DNA of 64,000 bases from Neckera pumila (GCA_963969595.1 OZ018408.1:27838108-27902107); one strand, 5' to 3'. Numbered from the stretch's first letter, positions 13,996 through 26,352 are shown. Program-made: numbers and translations. The notes: generated by a model from the letters alone, not told the origin.

Positions 13996-14492
13996 ATCAA
14001 CGGAGGAAAAAAGACATAAACCGACAACGCAAATGGTCGACCGAACTGAGAACATTCAAGAAACTGCAAGAAAACACCTAACGACAAGTCGGTATCATCT
14101 ATCACACCCGATCAAGGCCTTAAAAACTCAGATCTGCACTTCCACAAGGTTAAAGATTGTTAATTTCAAAACAGGAATAATACCACACATCGATCAAAAG
14201 AAAAAACTCGAAGAAGATGTAACGTTAGCTGCCTCCCAAACATCGACTCGCAAGAAATTTCAACTAACCTGCAAACCAGGAAAGCTACAGAAACTCCACA
14301 ATTTGGACCCCAAGCTCAGACTCCAAATATAATCGTAACTCAACGTATGTTCACCTCGGTCTTCACGCGAAGCTCATCAAAACGCCCGCCCTCGATCACT
14401 GCCTGTTTAGGGAGAACTAAAGTGTTGAGGGAATCGGACACGCCAATTGGCAATGGCGCCACAGGAGATGAATATCGGGCTCTTCTGTCTGT

Positions 14493-14501
14493 CTATTTAT
14501 A
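14493..14501 (-). promoter_or_regulatory. TATA box, probably of the SMP-30-like gene
   Basis: TATAAATAG on the minus strand in a locally GC-balanced region predicts a start site near 14465. The nearest minus-strand gene downstream is the SMP-30-like gene (ATG at 12319). The link needs a leader intron of about 2 kb and is inference. Confidence 0.45.
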
Positions 14502-15741
14502 ATATCCTAAGGTTCAGTTTAACTAATTAATCCTTTCAGATATGAGTTTGAATGGATGCATTTTCTGCTAAGTAGGAAACGTATATCCTCGAATCTGGAC
14601 GTACGAAAACTCTTATGGACCTGATGTTGACTGAACCCTGTCATCTCAGTTGGGTGAAATCATGGCTTGGCCAATTGGCACTAAGTTAGCTAAACGTTGA
14701 AACGTGCGTAACAAACTCGTGCATGGAGATGATAATCTGATTTCAAGATGTTCGCTCTTCTATAGATCAATATCGCTGTATCTATAAGTTAGTGATGATT
14801 CTCCAAAGCACACTCCTGCATATTGGTCACGTAAAATGCCGAAAGTGACGCCAATAATCTCCCTTGCCGGCCTCTGGATTGGTCCCGTGGAATTGAAAGA
14901 GTATCACTGTCGGATAACTCTCACTGACACCGATATCAGCACAGTGCTACTGCAGTGAGAGCATCTTCGAATCCACTCGGGATCCATGACATGGCAAAGA
15001 GATAATGTTGTGCTTCTGCCTGAAAGTGGAATATATTCCTTATTAAAAAGATCTGAGAGCTGAATTGCAAGTTTCCTGTTGCAAGTGTGAATTCTAGTGT
15101 GGGAATCTAGCAAAGTAGCAACCTGATCTGTCCTTTTTCCTCACGATGGTTTGCATGTGCAACAGATGCACTGGGACGTACAGGTACACGAGTAACATGA
15201 AAGATGAGCTTCATTTGTTTTGTATCTTGAAGTGTACTAAGTTTTTAAACAGTGCATAGCTCCATGTGTCCAAAACTCAGAAGAAGCTGGCCTGGCATGA
15301 TATGCGGTTGCTAGTCGTAATGCAGAACACGGATTCTTCCAAAAAGCTTACTCGTAAGGTGATCGCCTTTACGGACTAACTACAGGTAGGAAGGAGCACC
15401 CATTTCCCTCCACGTCCCAGGAGCCGTTCTCTGCAACAGCACCCCAATCCACTCATCAGGCAACCGAGCCACAGTGACCAAGTGGTTTCCTGGCAATTGT
15501 AGACTGGTGCATGTGGGAGTGGATATTGTTCGGAAAATGGGGCCTTTGAGAATGGGCGAGGGGTGCTTTTTTTGTCTTTGCACTTCCACCAAGCTTTTTG
15601 AAAGCAGTTTTTAAAATTAAGAGTTTTTCTTTTGGTAACTCTCACTCTCTCATTTGCCTTCCATTCCGTCCATTTATTTTTCACACTGACTTCATAGTCT
15701 ATACAACATGGCTTAAACGAACGGTTATGGGTGCCGTCACC
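14502..15741. other. Unassigned region with exon-like patches
   Basis: Composition is balanced from 14.5 to 15.7 kb. A minus-strand frame at 15592-15380 ends in a proline- and leucine-rich stretch including HLVTVARLPDEWIGVLL. It could be a terminal exon, but I do not recognise it and see no partner exons. Nothing else can be supported. Confidence 0.3.
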
Positions 15742-15967
15742 TTAACCTTGGAACGACGTTGGGGTGTCCTTAGAAATCATGCATTGTGCAACCGTGAGAG
15801 TCATTTTGGAATAAAAAATTCAAAAGTACTCATTGGAAGTCAAGCTACTGTAGATGTTCTCCACTTTCCACAAAAAAATTCCAAGGATGAATAGTTGTAG
15901 TTATATCCTACAAAATTCCTTGTCATTCCTTGGACACTTATTGTCTACGGCGTCCTTCCTGGGTTAA
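15742..15967. mobile_element. Short TTAA element (piggyBac-like MITE, about 226 bp)
   Basis: Begins TTAACCTTGGAACGACG and ends with the reverse complement of TTAACCCAGGAAGGACG. The body from 15826 to the end matches 63591-63731 (landmark CATTGGAAGTCAA-CTACTGTA), which lies inside a second short element with the same style of ends. Its last TTAA (15964-15967) is also the first TTAA of the next element. Non-coding. Confidence 0.65.
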
Positions 15968-16999
15968 CTCCTAAAGGCCCCATTACAGAAAATTTCAGGC
16001 TTCAAGTGGGCCGCTCTAAAGCAATTGAAAGGACTCCACAATAATATTTAAATTGGATAAAGGATTGTTTTTTTCCTATAGGTGTTCACCTTGCACCGTG
16101 ACATCGGATGTGTCAGTGGTTCAGTATCCAAGTACAAGGCATTAAATAATTAAGGTTTAGATATTTTAATGCACATGAACCCTGATTATTGCATACTTTG
16201 TACTCTAACCAAGTTTTGGAAAAAAAATCAAATATCGAAATTAGTCTAATGACATCAAAAAAGCAACTCGCCAAGCAGAAACATAAACATAAACAATTGT
16301 TTGTTTGTTTGTTTTAAATTTCTTCTCAAAGGTCATCTTTTTGTCCACATTTGAAGCTTTGAATCATTCTATTTGGACTCAGAATGAGAAAGTTATAAAC
16401 AATCTTGTTTTTCAGGCAATCTAATATCTTTTTCAAAAAACAACTTATAGGATTCATTTTTGAATGCAATTTTCAAAATTTTTAAATTCTTTGTTTTTGA
16501 AAAGGTTAAATTTGTTTGCAAGAACAATTCCACCATTGGGATTATGGTGTTTTAATTCTACCTAAGAGCTATTAACAATTTAGTGTTTCATTCAATTTTG
16601 GACCTACTTCTCCTTAACAATTTTTTTATATGTGAAAATTAAGTTTTCACATTCTAAAAAAAATTCCTTCGACTCTCAATTCAAATGTTCAATATAAAAA
16701 CCTTCAACCTAATGGTGAGTAGTGCAAAAAAAATCTACAAATGGCTGTCAAAGTCATCTGAAATTATAGGCCACAATTCAAAAAAACTTCTTTTTCTAAC
16801 TTCAAATGCTGATATCTTCCAATCCGTACAGTCAAACTTCATGAAATTTTTACCACATAATCTAAGACAAGTGAAGTACAAGATCCTACGCTAGATTCTA
16901 GAAAAAAAAGGTTTTTTTGGTTCCTTGAGTGATTGCAACAAAAATGGCAGTTTTCAGTTGTTTTAGAGCCAGAAAATGCCTTGGGCCTTTAGAGGTTAA
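15964..16999. mobile_element. Long TTAA element, diverged copy
   Basis: Starts TTAACTCCTAAAGGCCCC and ends GGGCCTTTAGAGGTTAA, so the ends are inverted repeats of about 17 bp bounded by TTAA. Internal landmarks shared with the copies at 20848 and 46844 include GAAGCTTTGAATCATTC-like text, CTTAACAATTTAGTGTTT-like text and an ACAAGATCCTA stretch near the right end. No transposase frame is present. Confidence 0.65.
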
Positions 17000-18756
17000 C
17001 TTAGGTAATGGCAAAGCAGGCCAAGACTTATCCAAAAATGATCACTTGTTGGGACCTACCAAGCCACAGGCGGCAAGTTTAGTATTGACCGGTGATTAAT
17101 TTTTTAATGACTTTGTAATTAGCAAACATAATCTCAATGTAGGACTTAATTTCTTTGATTGCTTAAAGCACTATCAGTCTCAATTTGCGTCTCTTTATCA
17201 AGGATCTCTATAAACATTGTTAATAAAAGTAATCATTAAGGATAAAATTTTATAGCATTTATAAATCATTGAGCGTGGATGATACTAAATATCATTATTA
17301 GTGTTCCAAGTAGTATGGAATAAAGAAGGAAGTTCTAAAATAGTTTGGAAATATATAGATACATATTGGATTTCTCAATGATTGTGTTAATAATGAACAT
17401 TTGGTGGAGATTCTTTTGAACCTTATGTCATTCCAACTTAAGAAATTTCTCACTACCATAGTAGTGAGACTAATATGTCACTACAATGACAAAATAATAT
17501 TTTTTTGGATGAAGTCTTTTTGTTCATATAATACGATATTTTCTAAAAATTTCATCATTGGTTGCAAAATGCATTCAAAATAAGTAATTTCATATTAAAG
17601 TGTTAAAAATATAATGGCAATGTATACAGTTTGTTGTCCCAAGGTTAGAGTTTTGTTTTTCCAAAATTTCACCCTAAAGGTTACAAAAATTTGCATATTT
17701 TTTAAGTTTCCTATTCTATAATTATTTGTTGCCAAATGAGGATCATTTGATTGGATAATTCTACAACTAAAAGATTTGTTGATTTCATTTGTCAATAAAA
17801 AAATTTTATTCAAAAATGCTGGGAGATGTGTAAGTTCTTTCAAAAGCAAAAGCAATACTTAAAGAGAAAATTTTAGGGCCTTAGAAAGAAACAAAACTAC
17901 TTGGAGAAATATTGTTTTGAGAGTATGAATCATTACTCACTAGATTGAAGAATATTTGAAGAGAAGTATCAATTTGCTCAAAGCTAATGAAATTTTGCCA
18001 ACAAAATAAATAATGAAGTGGAATTTTGGGTCATTTTGGTAAGGAATGCTCAATCTTTCTAGGATAATGTGGAGGTGGTAGCTTTGGGAAGGGACAATTT
18101 TTAGTAACCTCACAATTTAACTTCTTGCTCTAGCAACATTTGATGATCTAAGTTTTGCAATGATGGATTTTGGATTCACATAGTAATTTTAGCTCTCTAC
18201 ACCCTTACTTTTATAATTTATTCATCAAAGATAATTTTTGTTTTTGAAAATAGATTTTAGTTTTACTTTCACATCCTTGAATGTTTTATGAAATAAGTCT
18301 ACCTATATAGAGTAGTGGTACCCTTACAAACTCAAAACTTGAATCATATTCATCATTGGAGTTAAAAAACAAGAGATGTAGAGGTAAATGGATGGAAGTC
18401 AATTAGCATCTTCTACATCTTGTGTTTTTTCTTTCATTTTGTAAGAAATAAATATCGTCCACAATTCAATGGAGCAGATTTCATCAGATCAAATTAATTG
18501 CACCTTCAGAAATTCAAATCTTCAATCAAGTAAAACATTGGAGTTATAGAATACAAGATATAAAGGTTAAAAGATGAAAACACAAGTGCAATTCAAATTT
18601 ACACCTCTTAAAGATTATGTGAATGCCTTCTAGATAGGTAGTAACTTCATATTCAGTTTGTAAATTTTGGCAAATACGAAAGTAGAAAAAACCTTCTTTG
18701 ATGCCAATGGCTATAAAAGTTGAACCTATTCCCAACCAAAATGGTCAGAAATAGAA
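17000..18756. other. AT-rich intergenic DNA, no gene seen
   Basis: Only short frames rich in Phe, Ile, Lys and Asn occur. No terminal repeats, palindromes or splice-bounded exons were recognised. Confidence 0.45.
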
Positions 18757-18945
18757 AGATCTATATCACTATTAGAAGCCGAAGAGAATCTTCCACTAAA
18801 AAATTTATAGTAATTATATTTTTTGTAATTAAATTTTGGAAAAATATGCAGTCCTTTCAAACTCTATTTCTGTATATGGAAAAAATTCTGCACTCAAAAA
18901 ACCTACACTCCAAATATGCATAATTGCTTAAGTGGTTGAAAATGG
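18757..18945. repeat. Dispersed repeat, copy 2 (partner at 9915-10105)
   Basis: Same orientation as copy 1 and diverged by substitutions and small indels. It ends in ATATGCATAATTGCTTAAGTGG, against ATATGTGTAATTGCTTAAATGG in copy 1. Confidence 0.5.
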
Positions 18946-19124
18946 ATCGAATACATTATCTATTAAGCGGGCTCAACAACTCGAAGATTGCAATGACCAA
19001 CCTTCAAAGTGATTAAAAAATAATAGTTGTAACTCTCGTAAGAAGTGAGAATGACTTTAGCTTCAATTCAAATGAAACAAAATCAAGTTAGAACTCTCTA
19101 CAAGCATCATATGAGGTAAAACGA

Positions 19125-20361
19125 AGGATGTTAAATCGTACTCACCAAACTGGGCCCCACGCTACATTGATCTTGGGACCCGGTCAAGATTGCAAGTCTT
19201 GGGACACAGCTGCAGGACCGCGCCTCCCACGGAATTGTAAGACCGTAGTACAATTTCATTATTCTACAGGTCCTGCACATAACGGACATGACAACAATTT
19301 TAGGATTTTAGGCGGCAGTTTAAGATATAGGGTGGCAAATTAGGATGTAGGTTTTTTTTTTTGGCGTCCTGCATGGCTGAGTCTTACTACACATTCCATA
19401 TGGATTGTATTGCCCCCTACTTCCCCTCATGTATATAAAGAATTTGTCTTCTCAATTCTAAATGCAAATCATAAATGGTTTTTGAAGAAAAGTGCGAAGA
19501 CTTTAAAATGGCAATTTAATGTCCTGTAGAGAAGGAAAACGTCCAAACAACTTTTTCAAATTCTATTAAGACAACATTTATGGCGCACTTGAGACAACAT
19601 TTTTCAAGTTCTTGTAGGATGTACAAGCAACACGCCCCCTTCCCCCCCAAATAAAAAATCTGATAATTCTAAAATAGTTGAAGTCTTTATTCTGTGCAAG
19701 ACCCATAGAATAATGAAATTGTCCTGAAGAATAGGATTAGGAGACGGACATGGATAAAACTTTATATGTCCTACAAGAACTTTGAAAAAAGTTGTCTCAA
19801 TCTAATAGAACTTTATACGTCCTACAAGAACTTTGAAAAAAGTTGTCTCAATCAATTATGCCACAAATGTTATCTTAATAGAATTTGAAAAAGTTATTTG
19901 GACATTGTCCTTCTCTACAGAATATTAAATCACCGTTTTGAAAGTCTTCGCACTTTTCTTCAAAACATTTATGATTTGCATTTGGAATTGAGAAGACAAG
20001 TTCTTAATACATATGAGGGGTGGTAGGGGATAATACAATCCATATGGGATATGTAATAAGATTCAGCCATATAGGACGTCAAAAACAAAACTAAACCCTA
20101 ATTTGCCGCCCTAAATCCTAAAACTACCGCCTAAAATCCTAAAACTACCGCCTAAAATCCTAAAATCATCGTCGTGTCCGTTATGTGCAGGACCTATAGA
20201 AGAATAAAATTGTACTACGGTCTTACAATTTTGTGAGAGGTGCGGCTGTGTAGTTCCGTCAGGGGCTTAATTTTGTAGGTATACCTCGGGACCCGCAATC
20301 TCGACCGGGTCCTGGGGTCAGTTCAACGGGGGGCCTACTTTAGTGAGCATGATTTAACGTC
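19125..20361. mobile_element. Foldback element: 1.2-kb imperfect palindrome with arms of about 500-600 bp
   Basis: The left arm (about 19125-19625) and right arm (about 19770-20361) are reverse complements along nearly their full length. The outer ends are GGATGTTAAATC and the complement of GGACGTTAAATC. Paired landmarks include GGACCCGGTC(A/G)AGATTGC, TTGTAAGACCGTAGTACAAT and GGTCCTGCACATAACGGAC. The right arm holds a 21-bp unit repeated about 2-3 times (ACCGCCTAAAATCCTAAAACT, near 20110-20166). Next to the loop is a direct duplication of about 50 bp (19756-19855). No transposase frame is visible. Structure resembles foldback or long-TIR Mutator-like elements; superfamily unproven. Confidence 0.75.
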
Positions 20362-20847
20362 CTGTAGATAAAACAGCCCATTGTGGTAAGAGAATTTGCC
20401 CTCATGCCATTGATGAATTTAAAAAAAAAATTTCACATAAAGACAAAGGTAAGAAACAACAAGAGCAATTGAAATTATTTTTTTTGATAAAATATAAATT
20501 TGCAATGAATTTCTGAATTGTTTAGGCCATCATGGTCCAAAAGAGTCTCTAAACTACTCCATAAGCAACAGAATTTGTATCCATAATGCTCATCTTATAA
20601 ACCTAAAGCAATCACATTATTTCTTATGTGGAAGGCCTAAAAAGTCACTTCCTACAATATAATTACATTGAAAAGTTAGAAGTTCCTAATGAGGTTACTA
20701 ATCATTCCCTTCCTGTCAAGTAAGATACGGATTGTGACCCAAATCTCATTTATTAAAAAAATCCATAATGGGGTCATTCCCTAAATGTCCAAATGTCCAC
20801 TATGGGGTCTTCTTTGCAATCTTTTGACTATAGTGGGTTGTTCTACC
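20362..20847. other. AT-rich spacer between two elements
   Basis: No gene or repeat recognised. Confidence 0.4.
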
Positions 20848-21787
20848 TTAACCCCTAAAGGACCAAATACTGTTTTTTGAAAACATAGCAATTTTGGGCA
20901 GCTTACTACAAACGGAATTTTTATTTTTTTTCTTTGAAATTTTCACACAAAATGTGTCTGAGGAGTAGCTTTAAGGCCCAACAATTTTCATAAGTTTTGA
21001 CTATATGGTTAAAAAGTTATTGCATGATATGTAATTTTCATTGGTCGGCGGGCAGCTCGGGTAGCTCAAAAAAATTCTTTTAAAAGCACTTTAAAAAAAA
21101 AAAAAATTCAAATTGGTTCTTTAGATTTATATATACACGAGAAGCTTTTAATCATTCCATTTTGATAAGTGAATCAAAAGTTATGAGCATTCTTAGTTTG
21201 AGGGTAGTTATGGAATTTCTATTCTAAAATAAACTTTGTAGTCCTTTATTTAACTCACTTTCCATTATTTTTGAAAAAAATCAAAAAATAAAGTGTAGAT
21301 TGTATATTACAACATTACAACCGTTGGGACTGGCATTTTTCAATTCCATACCTAAATTCTTAACAATTTAGTGTTTTGAATCATTCTCTACCTCTTTCTA
21401 CTTACTATTTTTTTTCTATATGTTTTGCAATTCCAAATGATCTGAAATTTTTCAAGCATGTAGACAACTTGCCTTGAAGAATGAAGCCAAAGAGTAACCA
21501 CCATTTTGGACATTTTTTCATACAAGTGTGACCTTGTGAAGTGCAGCTGCCCAGATTTTCACAGTGATAAAAAAAGGGTTTTTGTCAATTCAAATGCTAT
21601 TATCTTGCAATCCACAAGGTGGAAATTTCTGAAATTTTTTCCACAACATCTTGAATTCTTGCACTACAAGATCCTATGGTTATATTTTTACAAAAAATGT
21701 TTTTTTTTCAAAATTTGGTACTTGTATTAGAAAAGGTAGTTTTGGAGCAATTTTGGTGAAACATAGTCTTTGACTTTTAGGGGTTAA
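20848..21787. mobile_element. Long TTAA element, well-preserved copy (940 bp)
   Basis: Bounded by TTAA, with inverted termini TTAACCCCTAAAGGACC (left) and the reverse complement of TTAACCCCTAAAAGTC (right). The body is shared over its length with 46844-47814 (same orientation) and 40371-41137 (reversed). Good landmarks are GTGAAGTGCAGCTGCCC, TAATATCTTGCAATC-like text, and CACAAGATCCTA/ACAAGATCCYAYGG. A 74-aa frame at 21506-21730 is incidental. Non-autonomous. Confidence 0.78.
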
Positions 21788-23492
21788 TCTTTAAACGCAC
21801 ACCATAGCCAAAATAGCCTACAGCTTTTAATACAATACAATATGCCTAGCCCTAAGGGGGCCACTATTTTAATGCTAATCCATTAATTATAGGTATTTTA
21901 GTCCTTTTTGACTAGTTATATATAAAAAAATAAACCATTACTTGCAAAGAAATGAAAACTTGGAATTTCCAATTATTTTCTTACAAAAAATTTGAAAATA
22001 AACAAAAATATAACTTTTTTGCTTTTCATTAATTGTATAGTAAGTTTATTGTAGTATAGTCTAAGTTGGACAATTTTGAATGGCTTGCTTGCTTGCTCAC
22101 TCACTACAACCGGTGGAGACCCTAAATCCTTTTCATTAATGTTGACACTATTGGGATCTGGGGTAAAAGCACAAAATTGTGAAGACAAACAATAATCAAT
22201 TGGTGAAAATTTGTGCAATGCCAGGCTTTCAGTTTCACCCTTCACCCTTTATTGCCAGGCATACTGTATTGCACTCAGGAGCATCAGAAACCGTAGGCCA
22301 ATTCTCAGGCGTTAAAGGGTTAACATGTGAACATAATACGAGCAGAACTCAATGTCGATTGTACACGAGTTTCTTCATCTCAAGCCGGAGTGAGACTTGC
22401 ACACTATCAAAATCCTTAGCAGCACAATCTCCTACAATCGGTCACACTTACTCCTTTGCCAGTTTGAATATCAAAAGTGTAGCAACTGTATATCTAGCAC
22501 ACTAAAATCGGAGCAGGAAAAAACGAAACAAAAAGAAACAAGAAACCGTAGAACTGTATCGTAGGAGAGCATGAAGGCCACAGGTTCACAAGGAAACAAC
22601 GAAGGAGCAAGAAGGCCACATTAGAGGTAGACACTGTGCAAGACCACCACCAGCGATGCTGTAACGCAGAGACTTCAATGCAATGACATTGCCAACCGGT
22701 ATTGATGGATATGGAAACACGGTCCGCTGTGTGAACCTCGACAGCATCAGCGACGAATTCTACGAGATAACCGACTCCATCAGCGTGTACACGCCCCTCA
22801 GGAAATATGCATTTGGCTGTACCAAAAGTCCTCAAATTCGGGTCTTCGTTATGACCCAGAGATTGCGTCCCACTTGCAAACAAAGTCGTGCATCTCAACA
22901 CAGCTATTCACCTCGCCTACACCTTTCACAGCAACATGAAATTAGAATCGTCTTCTCACACTTCACTAGGTAGAGGCTTCTGAAGCAACAGGAGGGTAAG
23001 GATTCACTACACACACCAAGCTCCATGGTACATACGAAGACATCATACAATCTTTATTTTGTTCAAATGATTTCAATTTCAAATATCGAGTCCTTGAACC
23101 CGATTAACTTTATAATGTTCCACATTGAGGTCATTTTGATGGGTAATCAATCACCTCCAGTACGAGTGTACGACACACAACCCCTACGTCGTTCACTCTG
23201 AACACATTCGAAAGAGAGGGAAAGCTAAAAATCGAGAATTATGCATCGGGCAATTGCCAAGTTTGGCACTCATCTCTTTGTGCACGACTAAGGAATTCAC
23301 AATTGAAGAATCCAATACGAAAAACAGGAGCCTAATCAGAAAGCTCAAATCAAGAGATTTTCTCCTCTCGTACTATACATTGAACTCTTCAAATTGATAG
23401 TCACAAGGAAACCATCTACAGGGAGTTATCACATATGTATTATACATGGAAAGTAAACCTGGAGAACCATTAGAATAGGGTTAGGCACTGCC
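21788..23492. other. Unassigned region, with a GC-rich patch at 22500-22980
   Basis: The patch has open frames on both strands (plus 22683-22973, minus 22901-22494) and no recognisable domain in either. It may be part of an unrecognised exon. A GGCGTTAAAGGGTTAA end at about 22310-22325 resembles the right terminus of the short TTAA elements, but no left partner was seen. The part just below 23493 should include the cytochrome b5 3'UTR. Confidence 0.35.
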
Positions 23493-24431
23493 CTAGCTCC
23501 TGGGGCCTTCGCTGAGAAACTTAACACAAAGCGCCATTGCCAGAATCGAGAGCGGAATCAGGAATGGCAGCAATCTAGTGAGCATCTCCGAGAGGCTGCG
23601 GGATGGAAATCTGGGGTCCTTCCTGGGGCTGGGCTGCACGGGGAGGGTGGTCACGTCGATGGCGCCGATCACGAATTGCGACATCAACTCCCGGGCATCA
23701 TCGCTGTGGCCACGATCCTCGAACTCGAAAGTTGCATCCTTGCCTGTCAACCATTCAACTTTCAATTCTCACATTCACCTAGAGACATGGCTATGGAGAG
23801 ATTCAAGGAAACTTATTAGGGACCTGATCCTGTCCTCTATACTGAACCTTGTTACTAACAGCAATTCATGTATTCATCGCGTGTTTGAACTTACAGTACA
23901 AGGTGTAAGTATAAGTTGGCTAAATGTCTAGACATCCAAAAAATCCATCTATGGTATTTTGCAGTATTCCACTGTCAATGTTCAGGGATGATAGAATACG
24001 ATGCACTAGGAATGAAATGGACACAAAGGTTAGGACATTTGTCCAGTTTCCATATTGGAACACACTCTTTGATTCTCCCAATTTTAATAGTCTATACTGA
24101 TCTCCCAAAAATCACACCCAATATTCTAAAATGCATTCAAGTGACACTTATAACATCCTCTACCTGAAGTGCTGGGCTTTTACCTGTTGCAGCAAAGAGC
24201 ACTTGGTTTCCACCCGGATGCTCTTCTGCATACCGCGACACATCATATACCTGCATGCCAACACCGGCCCCACGCTGGTCAAGAATCCATTGCGATGGTC
24301 CGTTATTAATAAGATTCAGCCATTGCCAAGACGAAGAGGGAGAAGTCCCAAACCTTGTCGTGAATGATGAGCCAGCAATCACCAATCCCCTTGTGCTTTT
24401 CCACCTCGGCCAATGCGAACACCGTCGTCAT
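23493..24431 (-). CDS. Cytochrome b5, tail-anchored
   Basis: Three minus-strand exons, 24431-24354, 24250-24184 and 23743-23493, join in phase to give 131 aa, typical for ER cytochrome b5. The start MTTVFALAEVEKHKG is family-like. The haem pocket is complete: His37 in YAEEHPGG and His61 in DRGHSDDARELM are the axial ligands, with FAATGKDATFEFED between. The tail has a Pro/Arg-rich linker and one hydrophobic segment at about 106-125 (LLPFLIPLSILAMALCVKFL) followed by SEGPRS, so the protein should be tail-anchored in the ER or another membrane facing the cytosol. It donates electrons to desaturases, hydroxylases and P450s. Donors GTTTGG and GTAAAA and acceptors ATGCAG and GACAG were seen. Confidence 0.93.
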
Positions 24432-25809
24432 GGTTGTGGAAGCGAAATTAAGGAAGTAGATAGCTTGTTAGAAACCCGCCGTCGATGATGTGCAGATCAC
24501 CATACCCATCAATTCACGAAGTGAATCCTAAACCCGAAACCCTTGAATCGATTGTGCTCAAATCTGCTCAAATCTGCTCAAATGTGGCGGTGAATCACGC
24601 CATGTCGATCGATTTCTTCGACTCTGAATCTGTATTCGAGAATCTACTCTCGTACACTCCGATTGATAGACGATTCTAACCCTAATTCTGACTCGTAGGG
24701 CTCCCTCCAAGTGATCCCAGAGCTTTGAAACCTAATCACGAAAGGAGAGGCAACGAATTGAACAACAGAATTTACGTCGAAATAGTAAGGGCGGACTACC
24801 ATGAATACAAATCGGGCAAAATTTTTAGAATTGGACAAAAGAAATTCTTCATGAATCAAAGTGTGGAACATTTCCAAGAGGAGAATTGGAATTGCTGACT
24901 GGCAAAATATTTTAGGGAGAGTTACTTACTTAGTAGTATAAAGCAAGGAGGCAACTTTACCACTTCAAAAAACTATTTTTAACATTGGACTTCAATTTTT
25001 TGGTTGCTTCAAGTTTGACAACAAGGTAAGGTAGGAGGCTTGAATTCTAGAGGGTCATTTAGAACCATCATATAGACTTGCCTGGAATAAACATGAGGTG
25101 GTCTTCAAATGGACCTTCTATAGTCATTGAATGGATCAATAAAAAAACTATTATTTATTGCAAGAACCAATCATTGTCTTGCTTTCCCCATTTCTCTCTG
25201 GAAGTTGCAAGTGAACGGTTCATGGAAGACCTAGGGTCATAAATAGGGACCTATACACATCTTGTTTGAAAATTTATATGTAATTCAAAAATGCTTTCAA
25301 AAAATACGAAATGACTTGTGTTACAATCAGAATCTATTTCCCTTTGTCTGGAAAATGAACAAAAAATAATCCCATCCAAGAAACTACATGAAAAAGGCGG
25401 ACCAACCCTTAGATGCTCGCTTTTAGAGCCTCCTACCTTAAAGCTACTCCTTAAATGTAGTTTTTTCTGTCCTACTCACAGTGATGGAAGGTCATTTTGA
25501 CTTAGAAATATCCAAAAATCAATTTTTAATTCTGACATGCTTTGCTCTAATTTTATTCGATCATTGGGTGAAGTCATATAGTATGTGCACTTTAAGTAGG
25601 GTCACCCAAATGTGCCACTGACCCAAAAGTGTCATCTTCACTAAATGTACATCCAGTTAAGCAATATCTACCTCCAGTGATGAAATGATTCTTGAATATC
25701 TATCAAAAAAAGACTGTAACTTTTTATAACCTCTACATAGAATATTCTAATGAAACATATTTTGGTTCATTGATATCTTTTTTCAATTTCCATTTGACTA
25801 GTCTGATAA
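24432..25809. other. Upstream of cytochrome b5, then intergenic DNA
   Basis: Just upstream of the cytochrome b5 start is a short tandem of a 10-base unit, TGCTCAAATC, repeated three times (about 24559-24589). Whether it lies in the 5'UTR or promoter is unknown. From 24.9 kb the sequence is AT-rich, with no gene seen. Confidence 0.4.
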
Positions 25810-26105
25810 TAGTAATTATAATCTACTACAAAATAGTGATATTAGGTTGCTTTAACAATTAGGTTGCCTTACCCGAAGAAAGTTATTGTTCAAGCCATCA
25901 AAGTCACCAAATATTTCTACAAATATTCCATTTGTATATATGGAGACTCCCAAGTCTCAATTCCAACAATATATACCTAATTCAAAAACATTGCATTCTT
26001 GTATAGAAACATTAAATATTTGTATAGTATATATATAGTGTCAAATGTTAAGAGATTACTGAGGGGCAACCTAATTTCACTACTTTTATGTAGTAATTAT
26101 GATCT
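25810..26105. mobile_element. MITE with ATTAGGTTGC termini, copy 1
   Basis: Inverted ends with ATTAGGTTGC on the left (also repeated at 25858) and GCAACCTAAT on the right (26066-26075). Complementarity extends outwards into AGTAATTAT-containing flanks. A reverse-oriented copy of the same body lies at about 50350-50620. Shared landmarks are TTTAACAATTAGGTTGCCTTAC and TTTCTACAAATATT. Non-coding. Confidence 0.6.
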
Positions 26106-26352
26106 AAGAGTATGATACATGCACCCTAGAGCGTCTCTGTACTCAATGGCGTCCTTTCTAGAAAGGAGGGTCATTTCAGAACTTAAACGTATAGTAAACA
26201 TATTAACTTATTTTTTTATAATTGAAGTAATAAGCCATGTATGGTCCGCCTAAATTGTGTTTCAAAATGATGCACCTTCCTGGAAAGGGATGCTATTGGA
26301 TACATGGACGCCATTGGGTGCCTCTCCCTTAAAAATGGCGCTTTTGGGTGTC

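Larger units (their letters stand above)
12320..14490. other. Upstream region of the SMP-30-like gene, probable 5'UTR intron
   Basis: Composition is more balanced than the surroundings, especially at 13.2-14.5 kb. A minus-strand TATA box lies at 14493-14501 and a plausible minus-strand donor GAG/GTGAAC lies near 14.36 kb. An acceptor (AAAGCAG) sits just before the ATG at 12319. The simplest reading is a 5'UTR exon at about 14465-14361 and a 2-kb leader intron. The intron contains a MITE at 12842-13094 and a diverged duplication at 13.59/13.86 kb. Open frames at 13464-13721 and 13886-14332 (+) are Lys/Thr-rich and match nothing I know. Confidence 0.4.

Noticed and set aside
13464..14332. Two Lys-rich plus-strand frames
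   Set aside because: They overlap a diverged tandem duplication, have no family match and lie in the inferred leader region of a minus-strand gene.
20085..20166. AAACCCTAA text resembling plant telomere repeats
   Set aside because: Only one near-match, followed by a 21-bp tandem inside the foldback arm; not a telomeric array.
22494..22973. GC-rich open frames on both strands
   Set aside because: Neither strand shows a recognisable domain, start context or splice partners; kept only as an unassigned patch.
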